Shown here: one piece after another, positions 39,409 through 48,458 of the stretch
Numbering within the stretch: position 1 is the first letter of the stretch
Layout of the letters: each line of letters opens with the position of its first letter
Assembly: GCA_016794585.1 (NCBI GenBank)
Contig: JAEUJM010000040.1
Span: forward strand, 1 to 64,000
Origin: Acidimicrobiales bacterium
Lineage (GTDB): Bacteria > Actinomycetota > Acidimicrobiia > Acidimicrobiales > DATDAH01
Direction of reading: 5' to 3'
Length of the DNA: 64,000 nucleotides
Notes under the pieces: generated by a model
What the model saw: the letters and a program-made list of their open reading frames with translations, nothing else
The model's database searches: none
Told to the model about the DNA's origin: nothing
Translations under genes and position numbers: made by a program

Positions 39409-39998
39409 CAGGCCACCACCACCAGGGTCGATGCCGCCTTGTCGTGCCAGCCCTGGCGGCGGGCGTTGGGGATGGCGGTCAGGTACATGACGATCCAGAG
39501 GAACTGCCCCACGAAGGGGACGAACAGCCACAGCCACGGGAAGAAGCGCACGGCCGACTCGCCCGGCGTGGGCCGACCGCCGTCCGAGCGACGCACGACC
39601 CGGAGGCGCAGCAGCATCTTGCCGAGGGTCTGGCCCCGCCACGCCACCATCCCTGCCTCGTAGGCACCGGCGCACGCCAGGAAGACCGTCTGCACCACGA
39701 TGAAGGTGAGGACGCTGCTGTCCCCCTCGGCGGGGCTCACCACGACGACGGTCAACAGGCCGGCGACGTTGAAGACGATGAACACGTCGATGAGGCGGGC
39801 GATGGCCCGTTGCCAGACCGGGGCGATGGCGCCGCGGCCGGACAACGGGCGCCCTTCGTCGTCGAGGGGGACCTCGCCCTCCTCGTCCGCGCCGAGCGCG
39901 GCCAGCTCCTCGTCGGGATCGCTCCAGTCGCGCTCCCACCCCTCGAGGGAGTCGTCGTCGCCCGGCACCTCGCCGGCCCCACCCGTCCCGCCGCTCAT
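39408..39998 (-). CDS. RDD family membrane protein
   Basis: A 196-aa protein. A long acidic N-terminal tail (about 60 residues, rich in Asp and Glu) precedes the RDD domain: QRAIARLIDVFIVFNVAGLL with the family's Arg and Asp, then RGQTLGKMLLRLRVVRR, then two more membrane segments near the C-terminus. RDD proteins are small membrane proteins of unclear role, sometimes linked to transport. The ATG overlaps the LpdA-like stop, and the stop overlaps the sulfotransferase start, so it sits in a coupled three-gene unit. Confidence 0.85.
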   Translation of the reverse strand: MSGGTGGAGEVPGDDDSLEGWERDWSDPDEELAALGADEEGEVPLDDEGRPLSGRGAIAPVWQRAIARLIDVFIVFNVAGLLTVVVVSPAEGDSSVLTFIVVQTVFLACAGAYEAGMVAWRGQTLGKMLLRLRVVRRSDGGRPTPGESAVRFFPWLWLFVPFVGQFLWIVMYLTAIPNARRQGWHDKAASTLVVVA

Positions 39999-41353
39999 TC
40001 CGCGGCCTCCGCCAGCGCCTCGGCCAGCGCGGGGTGCACCAGCAGGCTCTCGTGGATGTCGCTCACCCGCAGGCCGGCCGTGACCGCCAGCGCGATCACC
40101 GAGATGAGCTCGGCAGCGTTGCGGCCGACGATCGAACCGCCGAGCACCACCCCGGTGGCGGGGTCGGAGAGGATCTTCACGAAGCCGCGAGGGTCGTCGA
40201 GGATGAGGGCTTTGGCGTTGGAGGAGAAGGGCACCTTGGTGACCCGGATCTTGCGGCCCTCGGCGAAGGCGTCGGCCTCGGCCAGGCCCACGTCGGCGAT
40301 CTCGGGCTCGGTGAAGATGGCCGACGCGGCCTTGTCGTAGTCGAGGTGCTTGTGCGCCCTCGCCTGGAGGCCCATGACGTGCTCCGCGATCTTGCGGCCC
40401 TGCATCGAGGCCACGGACGACAGCGGCAGCTTCCCGGAGAGGTCGCCGGCGGCGTAGATGTGGGGGACGTTGGAGCGGCAGTGGCGGTCGACGGTGACGT
40501 AGCCGCCGTCGGTGACCACGCCGGCGGTCTCGAGCCCGAGCGAGTCGGAGTTGGGGATCGAGCCGATGGCCAGCAGGGCGTGCGAGCCGCTCGGGCGGCG
40601 ACCGTCATCGCAGCGGACCGTGATGCCCTCGTCGGTGACGTCGATGCCCTCGGCGCGCGCGCCCATGAGCAGCTTCACGCCCCGCTCGATGAAGTTCTCC
40701 TCGAGGGCGGCGGCGACCTCGGGGTCCTTGCGGGGCAGCACCTGCTGACGGCTGACGATCAGCGTGACCTCACAGCCGAACGACGAGAACATGTGGACGA
40801 ACTCGACGCCCGTGACCCCGGAGCCGATCACCACGAGGTGCTCGGGCATGGTCGGCGGCGGGTACGCATCGCGGGTGGTGAGCACCCGGTCGCCGTCGAT
40901 GGGCGCCCACTCGGGGATGCGGGGGCGGCTGCCCGTGCTGAGCAGGATGGCGTCGGCCTCGAGCTCGATCGGGCCGTCCTCGGTGTCGGCCACCACCTCG
41001 TGGGTGCCGACGAGGCGGCCGGTGCCCCGGATGAGGCGGACCGACTGGCTCTCGAGCAGACCGGTGATGGACCGTTCGAGGCGGGCCTCGATGTCGGCGT
41101 TGCGCACCCGCAGGGCCTCGGAGTCGAGGCTGGCGGTGACCTCAGTGAGGCCCATGCCCCGGGCCGCTCGCAGCTGCGACAGGGCGCCGCCGCTGGCGAT
41201 CATGGCCTTCGAGGGGATGCAGTCCCACAGGTGGGCGGCTCCGCCGATGATGTCGCGCTCGATGATGGTGACGTCGGCGCCCAGCTTCGCCGCCTGGGTG
41301 GCCGCCTGATTGCCCGCGGGCCCTCCACCGATGATCACGAGCCTGGTCGCCAC
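39995..41353 (-). CDS. lpdA: LpdA-like NAD(P)H-quinone reductase (flavoprotein disulfide reductase family)
   Basis: A 452-aa class I flavoprotein. FAD-binding RLVIIGGGPAGNQAATQAA, NAD-binding VVIGSGVTGVEFVHMFSSFG, and YAAGDLSGKLPLSSVA are clear, as is a C-terminal dimerisation domain ending VHPALAEALAEA. The redox-disulfide site reads GGAAHLWDCIPSK: only the second Cys remains, so it cannot act as a lipoamide dehydrogenase. This matches Mycobacterium Rv3303c (LpdA), described as a quinone reductase. GTG 41353 is supported by TAGGCT 7 bases upstream. Confidence 0.85.
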   Translation of the reverse strand: MATRLVIIGGGPAGNQAATQAAKLGADVTIIERDIIGGAAHLWDCIPSKAMIASGGALSQLRAARGMGLTEVTASLDSEALRVRNADIEARLERSITGLLESQSVRLIRGTGRLVGTHEVVADTEDGPIELEADAILLSTGSRPRIPEWAPIDGDRVLTTRDAYPPPTMPEHLVVIGSGVTGVEFVHMFSSFGCEVTLIVSRQQVLPRKDPEVAAALEENFIERGVKLLMGARAEGIDVTDEGITVRCDDGRRPSGSHALLAIGSIPNSDSLGLETAGVVTDGGYVTVDRHCRSNVPHIYAAGDLSGKLPLSSVASMQGRKIAEHVMGLQARAHKHLDYDKAASAIFTEPEIADVGLAEADAFAEGRKIRVTKVPFSSNAKALILDDPRGFVKILSDPATGVVLGGSIVGRNAAELISVIALAVTAGLRVSDIHESLLVHPALAEALAEAAE

Positions 41354-41360
41354 GGCGGGC

Positions 41361-41366
41361 AGCCTA
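41361..41366 (-). promoter_or_regulatory. putative -10 (TAGGCT) of the lpdA-RDD-sulfotransferase unit
   Basis: TAGGCT on the minus strand ends 7 bases before GTG 41353, within a 23-base gap after fetB. Confidence 0.42.
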
Positions 41367-41376
41367 CCGGTGCGGC

Positions 41377-42198
41377 TCAGCCCGCCCGGCGGGTGAGGCG
41401 GACGAGGCGGTGGTCGGGGGTGAAGAGCTTTCTCGTCAGGCCGATGCTCACGACGGTGACGGTGGTGGCCGCCGAGCCCAGGATGAGGAACATGATCGCC
41501 GCCTGCACCAGCACCGCGTCGACGGGGTCGACGCCGGCGAGGATGAGGCCGGTCATGGCGCCGGGGAGGAAGACCAGGCCGACGGCCTTGGTGGTCTCGA
41601 TCTGGCTGATGAGGGCGGTGCGCACCGCCGAGCGGGTGTACGGGCGGGAGGCGACGGGCCAGGGCTGGCCGAGGGCGAGGCGGGCCTCCACCTCGTCGCG
41701 CTTGTCGCCCAGCTCCCCCACCACCCGGCGCGAGGCGACCACGGTGGCCGTCATCGAGTTGCCGATCATCATCCCCGCGAGCGGGACGATGGCCCGCCCC
41801 TCGACGGGGAAGATCCCGAACCCGAAGATCACCCCGAGGCTGACCACGGCGGCGGCGCCCGTCGCCGCCAGGGCGATGGGTAGGAGGCCGGGCACCTCGG
41901 GGGCACGGCGGGTGACGACCACCGACGCGAAGCCGACCATGAACACCACCCAGGCCCAGGACAGCCACAGCGGGGCGTCGGGGTCGATGATGACCGTGAG
42001 GGCCACGCCGACGGCGAGGAGCTGCACGATGGCGCGCAGGCAGGCCCAGAGGATCGAGCGCTCGAGGCCGTAGCCCCGCCACCAGGACAGGCCGACGGCC
42101 ACCGCCACCAGCAGCAGCGAAGCGGCCAGGCCCGCCCACGTGACGTCGCCGGCCGGGTCCGACGAGGACGCGGCGAGGACCGTCGCGAGCGACGTCAC
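41377..42198 (-). CDS. fetB: UPF0014/FetB-like ABC permease
   Basis: A 273-aa protein with about seven membrane segments. The family block [17 protein letters not shown], then [27 protein letters not shown] and [17 protein letters not shown] match FetB/YbbM, which with FetA exports or handles iron, or, in plants, aluminium/UDP-glucose transport. The substrate in actinobacteria is not established. The GTG overlaps the stop of the ATPase gene (GTGA). Confidence 0.85.
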   Translation of the reverse strand: MTSLATVLAASSSDPAGDVTWAGLAASLLLVAVAVGLSWWRGYGLERSILWACLRAIVQLLAVGVALTVIIDPDAPLWLSWAWVVFMVGFASVVVTRRAPEVPGLLPIALAATGAAAVVSLGVIFGFGIFPVEGRAIVPLAGMMIGNSMTATVVASRRVVGELGDKRDEVEARLALGQPWPVASRPYTRSAVRTALISQIETTKAVGLVFLPGAMTGLILAGVDPVDAVLVQAAIMFLILGSAATTVTVVSIGLTRKLFTPDHRLVRLTRRAG

Positions 42199-42854
42199 GT
42201 CGGGTCACCGCCCTCGACCACGCGACCCTGCTCGACCCGGAGGCGGCGGTCGGCGATGCGGTCCACCTGGTGCAGGTCGTGGGTGACCCACAGGACGGGG
42301 ATGCCGGCGTCGGCGAGGTCCCGCCCGAGACGTTCGAGCACGTGGGTGCTGTCGGCGTCGAGGGCCGAGGTGGGCTCGTCCATGAGCAGCACCTCGGGCT
42401 CGGTCACCAGGGTGCGGGCCAGGCAGGCCCGCTGAGCCTCGCCGCCGGACAGGTCGTCGGCCGTGCGGGTCAGGAAAGAGCGGTCGAGCCCCGCCCGGTG
42501 CAGAGCGTCGGCGGCGGCGTCCTCACCGATCGCCGGCTCAGCCACCGCCAAGTTGTCGGCCACCGTCCCGGGGAACAGCGTGGGGCGCTGGAACACCATG
42601 CCCACCCTCCGGCGCAGCGCCAGCGGGTCGAGGGCGGCCAGGTCGTCGCCCCGGAACCGGACGGTGCCCTCGGTGGGCACCTCCAACCGGTTGCAGAGGC
42701 GCAGCAGGGTGGACTTCCCCGACCCCGACGGGCCCACGATGGCGGTCAGTCCGTCGTCGGGGAGGCGGGCATCGACGCCGTCGAGCACGGTGGCGCCGTC
42801 GACGACGAGACGGACGCCCTCGAAGGCGAAGAGGTCGACTTCGGGCGGCACCAC
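42195..42854 (-). CDS. fetA: ABC transporter ATP-binding protein, FetA-like
   Basis: A 219-aa ATPase with Walker [22 protein letters not shown]-loop [17 protein letters not shown], signature [15 protein letters not shown], Walker [13 protein letters not shown] and switch His in VTHDLHQ. It is a compact single-domain ABC protein coupled to the FetB-like permease. Two adjacent GTG codons (42854, 42851) could start it; TACGGT lies 5 or 8 bases before them. Its promoter overlaps that of divergent mutB. Role, by family: metal or metabolite efflux. Confidence 0.87.
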   Translation of the reverse strand: MVPPEVDLFAFEGVRLVVDGATVLDGVDARLPDDGLTAIVGPSGSGKSTLLRLCNRLEVPTEGTVRFRGDDLAALDPLALRRRVGMVFQRPTLFPGTVADNLAVAEPAIGEDAAADALHRAGLDRSFLTRTADDLSGGEAQRACLARTLVTEPEVLLMDEPTSALDADSTHVLERLGRDLADAGIPVLWVTHDLHQVDRIADRRLRVEQGRVVEGGDPT

Positions 42855-42859
42855 CCCAA

Positions 42860-42869
42860 ACCGTACGCT
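42860..42869. promoter_or_regulatory. overlapping divergent -10 elements of fetA and mutB
   Basis: On the minus strand TACGGT (42865-42860) ends 5 or 8 bases before the fetA GTG codons. On the plus strand TACGCT (42864-42869) ends 6 bases before ATG 42876 of mutB. The two share the central TA step. Confidence 0.4.
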
Positions 42870-42875
42870 GGCCCC

Positions 42876-45023
42876 ATGGACGATCAGGACCAGGAAGGCG
42901 CCGATCAGGCCAAGGCGCGGCTCGACGAGTGGCGGGCGGCCGCCAGCAAGGACCTCAAGGGCGCCGACCCCGACACGCTGACGTGGCACACCCCTGAGGG
43001 CATCGACATCGCCCCCCTCTACACGGAGGCCGACCTCGAGGGCGTCGAGGGCCTGGGCACCCTGCCCGGCGCCCACCCTTACGTGCGCGGCGTGCGGGCC
43101 ACCATGTACGCCAACCGGCCCTGGACCATCCGCCAGTACGCCGGCTTCTCCACCGCCGAGGAGTCCAACGCCTTCTACCGGCGCAACCTCGCCGCCGGCC
43201 AGAAGGGCCTGTCGGTGGCGTTCGACCTCGCCACCCACCGCGGCTACGACAGCGACCACCCGCGGGTGGAGGGCGACGTGGGCATGGCCGGTGTGGCCAT
43301 CGACTCGGTCGAGGACATGCAGATCCTCTTCGACTCGATCCCCCTCGACCAGATGTCCGTCTCGATGACCATGAACGGCGCCGTGCTGCCCGTCCTGGCC
43401 TGTTTCATCGCCGCCGGCGAGGAGCAGGGGGTGGCCACCGAGCAGCTGGCCGGAACCATCCAGAACGACATCCTCAAGGAGTTCATGGTCCGCAACACCT
43501 ACATCTACCCGCCCGAGCCGAGCATGCGGATCGTGGCCGACATCATCGGCTACACGGCCGAGCACATGCCGAAGTGGAACTCCATCTCGATCTCCGGGTA
43601 CCACATGCAGGAGGCCGGGGCCACGGCCGAGCAGGAGCTGGCCTTCACCATCGCCGACGGCCTCGAGTACGTGCGGGCCGCCCTCGCCGCCGGGCTCGAC
43701 ATCGACGCCTTCGCCCCCCGCCTGTCGTTCTTCTTCGCCATCGGCATGAACTTCTTCATGGAGGTGGCCAAGCTGCGGGCCGCCCGCATCCTGTGGGCCG
43801 AGCGCATGCAGCAGTTCGGCCCCAAGGACCCCCGCTCGGTGATGCTGCGCACCCACTGCCAGACCTCGGGCGTGTCCCTCACCGAGCAGGACCCGTACAA
43901 CAACGTCATCCGCACCGCCTACGAGGCCATGGCCGCCGTCCTGGGCGGCACCCAGAGCCTCCACACCAACGCCTTCGACGAGGCACTGGGCCTGCCCACC
44001 GACGCCTCGGCCCGCATCGCCCGTAACACCCAGCTCATCCTCGCCGAGGAGACCGGCGTCACCCACGTGGTCGACCCCCTGGGCGGCAGCTACTACGTCG
44101 AAGCCCTCACCAACGCCCTGGTCGAGAAGGCCGGCGCCCTCATCGACGAGGTCGAGGAGCTCGGCGGCATGACCAAGGCGGTGGCCTCGGGCATGCCGAA
44201 GCTCGCCATCGAGGAGAGCGCCGCCCGCCGCCAGGCGCGGGTCGACCGCGGCGACGAGGTGGTCGTGGGCGTCAACAAGTACGTCGCCGAGCACCCCGAG
44301 CAGGTCGACGTGCTCGACATCGACAACACCAAGGTCCGCGAGAGCCAGGTCGCCCGCCTCGAGCGGCTCCGCGCCGAGCGTGACGACGAGGCCTGCCGTG
44401 CCGCGCTCGCCGCCCTCACCGAGGGGGCCCGCGGCGACGCCAACCTCCTCGCCCTCTGTGTCGACGCCGCCCGGGCCCGGGCCACGGTCGGCGAGATGTC
44501 GGCGGCCATGGAAGAGGTGTTCGGCCGCCACCAGGCCGAGGTCCGTACCATCTCCGGGGTGTACGGCGGCGCCTACGAAGGGGACGAGGGCTTCGCCCAG
44601 ATCCGCGCCGAGATCGACGCCTTTGCCGAGGAGGAGGGCCGCCGACCTCGCATCCTCGTGGTGAAGATGGGCCAGGACGGCCACGACCGGGGCGCCAAGG
44701 TGATCGCGACCGCGTTCGCCGACCTGGGCTTCGACGTCGACGTCGGCCCGCTCTTCCAGACCCCGGCCGAGGTGGCCCGTGATGCCGTCGAGAACGACGT
44801 CCACGTCGTAGGCGTCTCGAGCCAGGCCGCCGGGCACAAGACCCTCGTGCCCCAGCTGGTGCAGGCCCTCGCCGACGCCGGCGGCGCCGACATCAAGGTC
44901 GTGTGCGGCGGCGTGATCCCCCCGCAGGACTACGAGGCCCTCGAGGCCGCCGGCGTGGCCGCCATCTTCGGCCCTGGGACCAACATCCCCAAGGCTGCGG
45001 CCAAGGTCCTCGCGCTGCTCTGA
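42876..45023 (+). CDS. mutB: methylmalonyl-CoA mutase, large/catalytic subunit
   Basis: A 715-aa adenosylcobalamin enzyme. The TIM-barrel part has [70 protein letters not shown] and [17 protein letters not shown]. The C-terminal B12 domain has [15 protein letters not shown] with the cobalt-ligand His in DGHDRG. It isomerises methylmalonyl-CoA and succinyl-CoA in propionate and odd-chain metabolism. Streptomyces uses a MutA/MutB heterodimer; no small subunit gene is next to it, so it may be homodimeric or paired elsewhere. ATG 42876 follows a TACGCT hexamer. MeaB follows immediately. Confidence 0.93.
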   Translation: MDDQDQEGADQAKARLDEWRAAASKDLKGADPDTLTWHTPEGIDIAPLYTEADLEGVEGLGTLPGAHPYVRGVRATMYANRPWTIRQYAGFSTAEESNAFYRRNLAAGQKGLSVAFDLATHRGYDSDHPRVEGDVGMAGVAIDSVEDMQILFDSIPLDQMSVSMTMNGAVLPVLACFIAAGEEQGVATEQLAGTIQNDILKEFMVRNTYIYPPEPSMRIVADIIGYTAEHMPKWNSISISGYHMQEAGATAEQELAFTIADGLEYVRAALAAGLDIDAFAPRLSFFFAIGMNFFMEVAKLRAARILWAERMQQFGPKDPRSVMLRTHCQTSGVSLTEQDPYNNVIRTAYEAMAAVLGGTQSLHTNAFDEALGLPTDASARIARNTQLILAEETGVTHVVDPLGGSYYVEALTNALVEKAGALIDEVEELGGMTKAVASGMPKLAIEESAARRQARVDRGDEVVVGVNKYVAEHPEQVDVLDIDNTKVRESQVARLERLRAERDDEACRAALAALTEGARGDANLLALCVDAARARATVGEMSAAMEEVFGRHQAEVRTISGVYGGAYEGDEGFAQIRAEIDAFAEEEGRRPRILVVKMGQDGHDRGAKVIATAFADLGFDVDVGPLFQTPAEVARDAVENDVHVVGVSSQAAGHKTLVPQLVQALADAGGADIKVVCGGVIPPQDYEALEAAGVAAIFGPGTNIPKAAAKVLALL

Positions 45024-46028
45024 GTGGCTGAGCGCACGATGACCCAAGGCGTCGACGAGCTCGCCGCGGGCATCCGCTCGGGGGATCGGCGCGCACTGGC
45101 GCGTGCCATCACCCTCGTCGAGTCGTCTCGCCCGGACGACCAGGAGCGCGCCGCCGCGCTCCTCGATGAGTTGGTGGCCGACGCCGGCGGCGCCCTGCGG
45201 GTCGGCATCACCGGCAGCCCCGGTGTGGGCAAGTCCACCTTCATCGAGGCGTATGGTCTGCACCTCGTGGAGACAGGCCACAAGGTGGCTGTCCTCGCCG
45301 TCGACCCGTCGAGCCAGCGCACGGGCGGCTCCATCCTGGGCGACAAGACCCGCATGCCCGGTCTCGCCTCCAGCCCGGACGCCTTCATCCGCCCCTCCCC
45401 GTCGGGGGCCACCCTCGGTGGTGTGGCCCGGCGCACCCGCGAGGCCGTCACCCTCTGCGAGGCCTTCGGCTTCGACGTCGTGATCATCGAGACCGTCGGC
45501 GCCGGCCAGTCCGAGGGCACGGTGGCCGACCTCGTCGACGTGTTCGTGCTCCTCGTCGGGCCCGGAGGCGGCGACGACCTCCAGGGCATCAAGCGCGGGA
45601 TCATGGAGCTGGCCGACGTCCTCGTGGTGACGAAGGCCGACGGCGACCTCGCCGCCACTGCCCGCCACACCGCAGGGGACTACCGCCACGCCCTCGAGCT
45701 GTTGCGCCCGAAGGAAGGCGCTGGGGCCGCCCCCGTGCTGGCCTGCTCGTCGCTGGCCGGCGAGGGCATCGCCGAGGTCGCGGACACCGTGGCCGGTCTG
45801 CGCGCGGACTGGGCCGCGTCGGGCCGCCTGACCGAGCTGCGCGCGGGCCAGGCCGCCGCGTGGATGTGGAACGACGTGCAGGCCCGCCTCAGCGAGGCGG
45901 TGCACTCCCACCCCGCCGTGGTGAGGCTGGCGCCCGAGCTCGAGGCCCAGGTGACAGCCGGCACCCTCTCCCCCACGACCGCGGCGCGACGCCTCCTCGA
46001 CGCCTTCCGGCCCGACGCCCCCTCCTAG
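45024..46028 (+). CDS. meaB: MeaB/ArgK-type GTPase, methylmalonyl-CoA mutase chaperone
   Basis: A 334-aa G3E-family GTPase. It shows Walker A RVGITGSPGVGKSTFIEA, the switch-region LAVDPSSQRTGGSILGDKTR, DVVIIETVGAGQSE, and TKADGDLAATARH (base recognition), with a C-terminal dimerisation arm. It loads and protects the cobalamin cofactor of the mutase. The GTG starts directly after the mutB stop; an in-frame ATG at 45039 is an alternative start. It converges with the secreted propeller gene 15 bases away. Confidence 0.93.
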   Translation: MAERTMTQGVDELAAGIRSGDRRALARAITLVESSRPDDQERAAALLDELVADAGGALRVGITGSPGVGKSTFIEAYGLHLVETGHKVAVLAVDPSSQRTGGSILGDKTRMPGLASSPDAFIRPSPSGATLGGVARRTREAVTLCEAFGFDVVIIETVGAGQSEGTVADLVDVFVLLVGPGGGDDLQGIKRGIMELADVLVVTKADGDLAATARHTAGDYRHALELLRPKEGAGAAPVLACSSLAGEGIAEVADTVAGLRADWAASGRLTELRAGQAAAWMWNDVQARLSEAVHSHPAVVRLAPELEAQVTAGTLSPTTAARRLLDAFRPDAPS

Positions 46029-46043
46029 CGCCCTGGCACGCGC

Positions 46044-48401
46044 TCAGCGCACGTGCACCAGCGCCCTCGCCGTGTCCACTGTCCCCGGCGAGCCGGAGAT
46101 CGTGGCCCGCAGCGTCACCGGCCGGTCGGCCCCCGACGCCGCCGTCGGCGGCACCGCCATCTCGAGGCGGATCGTCGACGAGGCGCCAACGACGAGTCGG
46201 GCCGTCCGGTATGTGCCGCTCAGCACCTCGTCGGTGATGTCGCGGTCGGAGCGGCCCGCGTAGAAGCGCACCGCTCGCCGACCCGGCTCAACCCGGTCGA
46301 TCGTGAACCGGTCGGCGCGGTGGCCGTCGTTCTGCACGGAGAAGAAGAATTCTGCCGCGCCTCCGGCCGGCCGCTCGACGACCACCGCCTGGTCGGCGGC
46401 GGCCCCGCCGTAGACGTCGTCACCGATCCGTGGTCCGCCATGGCGACGGACCTTGAGATCGGGCTGGCGTCGGATGTGGACCGTCACCTCGACGGGATCG
46501 GAGCTGACCGACGGGGTCTGGTCCGACCGGGCGGAGGCGACGGTGGTGTAAGTGCCGACGTCGTCGGGCGTCGTCGTGTATGCGCAAGAGACCACCTGGG
46601 CGGCGCCGACCGCGAGCGACGGGACGGTCGTCGCGCACGCTGGTGCGCTGGGGTCGTCGACGACGACGTTCGTCACGGGCACGTTGCCCGTGTTCGTCAC
46701 CGTGACGTACAGGTCGATCACGTCACCGCTGGAGACCTCGTCCTGATCCGCCGACGCGGTCACCGCCAACGCCGGTGCGGCCACGACCGACACACCGACG
46801 GCGTTCGAGGCGGCGGGCGGCAGCTCCTCGGTGGCCAACGTGGCCACGTTGGTGTAGGTGCCGACGTCGTCGGGTGTCGTCGTGTAGCTGCACTCGACCG
46901 CCGTCTCGGCACCGGCGGCGAGGTCGGGCACCGGGCCGGCGCAGTCCAGGGCCGCGGGATCGGCGATCACCATCCCGGTCAGGGGCACGTCCCCGGTGTT
47001 CGCGATCGTGAGCGTGTACTCGATGACCGCACCGGCCAGCACCGAGGTCTGCACGGCGGCCTTGGTGAACTGCACCGCGGGGTTGCCGCTCACCGGGGTC
47101 CGCACGAGGAACACGTCGGTCGTGGCGTTGGTGTCGTCGGGCACGAGGTTGGTCGCGTCCGAGGTGAAGGCGACGGCGCGGCCGTCCGCCGACATCACGG
47201 GCGACTCCGAGACCCCGTTGCCCTCCACGCCGGCCGCGTCGGTGCTGATCCGCCGGGTCGCGCCCGTGGCCAGGTTGCGCACGAAGACGTCGAACGCGGC
47301 GTTCGTGTCGTCCACGACGAGGTTCGACGCCGCCGATCGGAAGGCGACGTGACGACCGTCCGCGGAGATGGCCGGATAGCCGGAGTGGCCGTTGCCTTGA
47401 CCGCCCGCACCGTTGACGGACACACGCGTGGTCTCCTGGGCGACCAGGTCCCGGACGAAGACGTCCCCCGTCCCGTTGGTGTCGTCCGTCACGAGGTTGG
47501 ACGACTCCGATTCGAACACCACGTAGCGCCCGTCGGCGGAGACCTGCGCGTTGGAGGACCGGCCGTTGCCGAACGCCGTCGCCGATCGGTTCAGCGGGAG
47601 GTTCGTGTGGGCGACGAGGTCGATGAGGTAGGCGTCGACCCGGCCGTTCGTGTCGTCCGACCTGAGCTTCGAGTCGGTATACAGGGCAAGGGTCCGTCCG
47701 TCATCGGCGATGGAGGTCACCGCCTCGTAGTTGACGCTGTGGCTCACCCCGGAGGGACGAACCTTGACCAGAGACGTGGTCCGGGCCACCCGGTCACGGA
47801 CGTAGAAGTCCTTCTTGGTGTCCGTGTCCTCTGGCGACCAGGTGGAGGCGTACGAGCCGAACGCGACGAACCGGCCGTTGGCGGAGATCACCGGGTGGTT
47901 GGAGTCTGCCGCCGCCTCGACGCCCGTGCTGCTGACGCTCACCCGCTCGGTGGTCTGCAACTGGCGGTCGCGGACGAACACGTCGAGCCTCCCGTTGGTG
48001 TCGCCAGGGACGATGTTCGACGCTCGTGACGTGAACACCACGAAGCGGCCATCGGCGGAGATGCCGACGTCGAAGTCCGTCACGTCATTCGCGGGCCCGC
48101 CGTCGTGGGTGACGTTGATCCGTTCGGTCGTCCCCTGCATCGTGTCCCGCACGTAGACGCCGCGCGGCTGGCCCACCGGCGGCGGCTCGAGGTCCAGCGC
48201 GCCGGAGGTGAACGCCACGTATCGTCCGTCCGCCGACATCGCCGGCGTGTCGCGGGACTCCCCACCCGCCTGCGCCTCGGCGTCGCTGACGCTCACCCGC
48301 TCGATCGTCGGCGGGCCGGCGGCCGTCGCCTTTCCAGCCTCCACGAGCGAGACGGCCACGAGACCGAGCAGGAGGACGAACGCCCCTCGCTTGCCCTTCA
48401 C
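46044..48401 (-). CDS. secreted seven-blade TolB/PD40-like propeller with two DUF11-like domains
   Basis: A 785-aa exported protein. The signal peptide is FVLLLGLVAVSLVEAGKATA. Seven repeats follow with the pattern [SAD]-x-[DN]-G-R-x-[VL]-[AV]-[FL], then DDTN and DVFVRD, consistent with a seven-bladed PD40/TolB propeller. Two DUF11-like beta-sandwich domains of about 95 residues follow (VIEYTLTIANTGDVPLTGM; VIDLYVTVTNTGNVPVTNV), each with a Cys pair, and then a C-terminal beta-rich domain. GTG 48401 has a good Shine-Dalgarno, GGAGG, 8 bases upstream. It could be a surface adhesin or binding scaffold; function unknown. Confidence 0.8.
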   Translation of the reverse strand: MKGKRGAFVLLLGLVAVSLVEAGKATAAGPPTIERVSVSDAEAQAGGESRDTPAMSADGRYVAFTSGALDLEPPPVGQPRGVYVRDTMQGTTERINVTHDGGPANDVTDFDVGISADGRFVVFTSRASNIVPGDTNGRLDVFVRDRQLQTTERVSVSSTGVEAAADSNHPVISANGRFVAFGSYASTWSPEDTDTKKDFYVRDRVARTTSLVKVRPSGVSHSVNYEAVTSIADDGRTLALYTDSKLRSDDTNGRVDAYLIDLVAHTNLPLNRSATAFGNGRSSNAQVSADGRYVVFESESSNLVTDDTNGTGDVFVRDLVAQETTRVSVNGAGGQGNGHSGYPAISADGRHVAFRSAASNLVVDDTNAAFDVFVRNLATGATRRISTDAAGVEGNGVSESPVMSADGRAVAFTSDATNLVPDDTNATTDVFLVRTPVSGNPAVQFTKAAVQTSVLAGAVIEYTLTIANTGDVPLTGMVIADPAALDCAGPVPDLAAGAETAVECSYTTTPDDVGTYTNVATLATEELPPAASNAVGVSVVAAPALAVTASADQDEVSSGDVIDLYVTVTNTGNVPVTNVVVDDPSAPACATTVPSLAVGAAQVVSCAYTTTPDDVGTYTTVASARSDQTPSVSSDPVEVTVHIRRQPDLKVRRHGGPRIGDDVYGGAAADQAVVVERPAGGAAEFFFSVQNDGHRADRFTIDRVEPGRRAVRFYAGRSDRDITDEVLSGTYRTARLVVGASSTIRLEMAVPPTAASGADRPVTLRATISGSPGTVDTARALVHVR

Positions 48402-48432
48402 GAGCACTCCCTCCGCCGGCTGTCTCCTTTCG

Positions 48433-48438
48433 ATCCTA
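48433..48438 (-). promoter_or_regulatory. putative -10 (TAGGAT) of the secreted propeller gene
   Basis: TAGGAT on the minus strand would give a leader of about 25-30 bases containing the ribosome binding site of GTG 48401. Confidence 0.42.
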
Positions 48439-48458
48439 CCGAGCACACCGCTCCGGGA

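Noticed and set aside
42855-42875. Possible cobalamin riboswitch before the B12-dependent mutase
   Set aside because: Only 21 bases separate the divergent start codons; no room for an aptamer.
42855-45911. Leftward open frame continuing upstream of fetA through the mutB and meaB region
   Set aside because: Antisense to two unmistakable enzymes; translation is Gly/His/Val-rich without domains. The fetA start near 42854 is enough.
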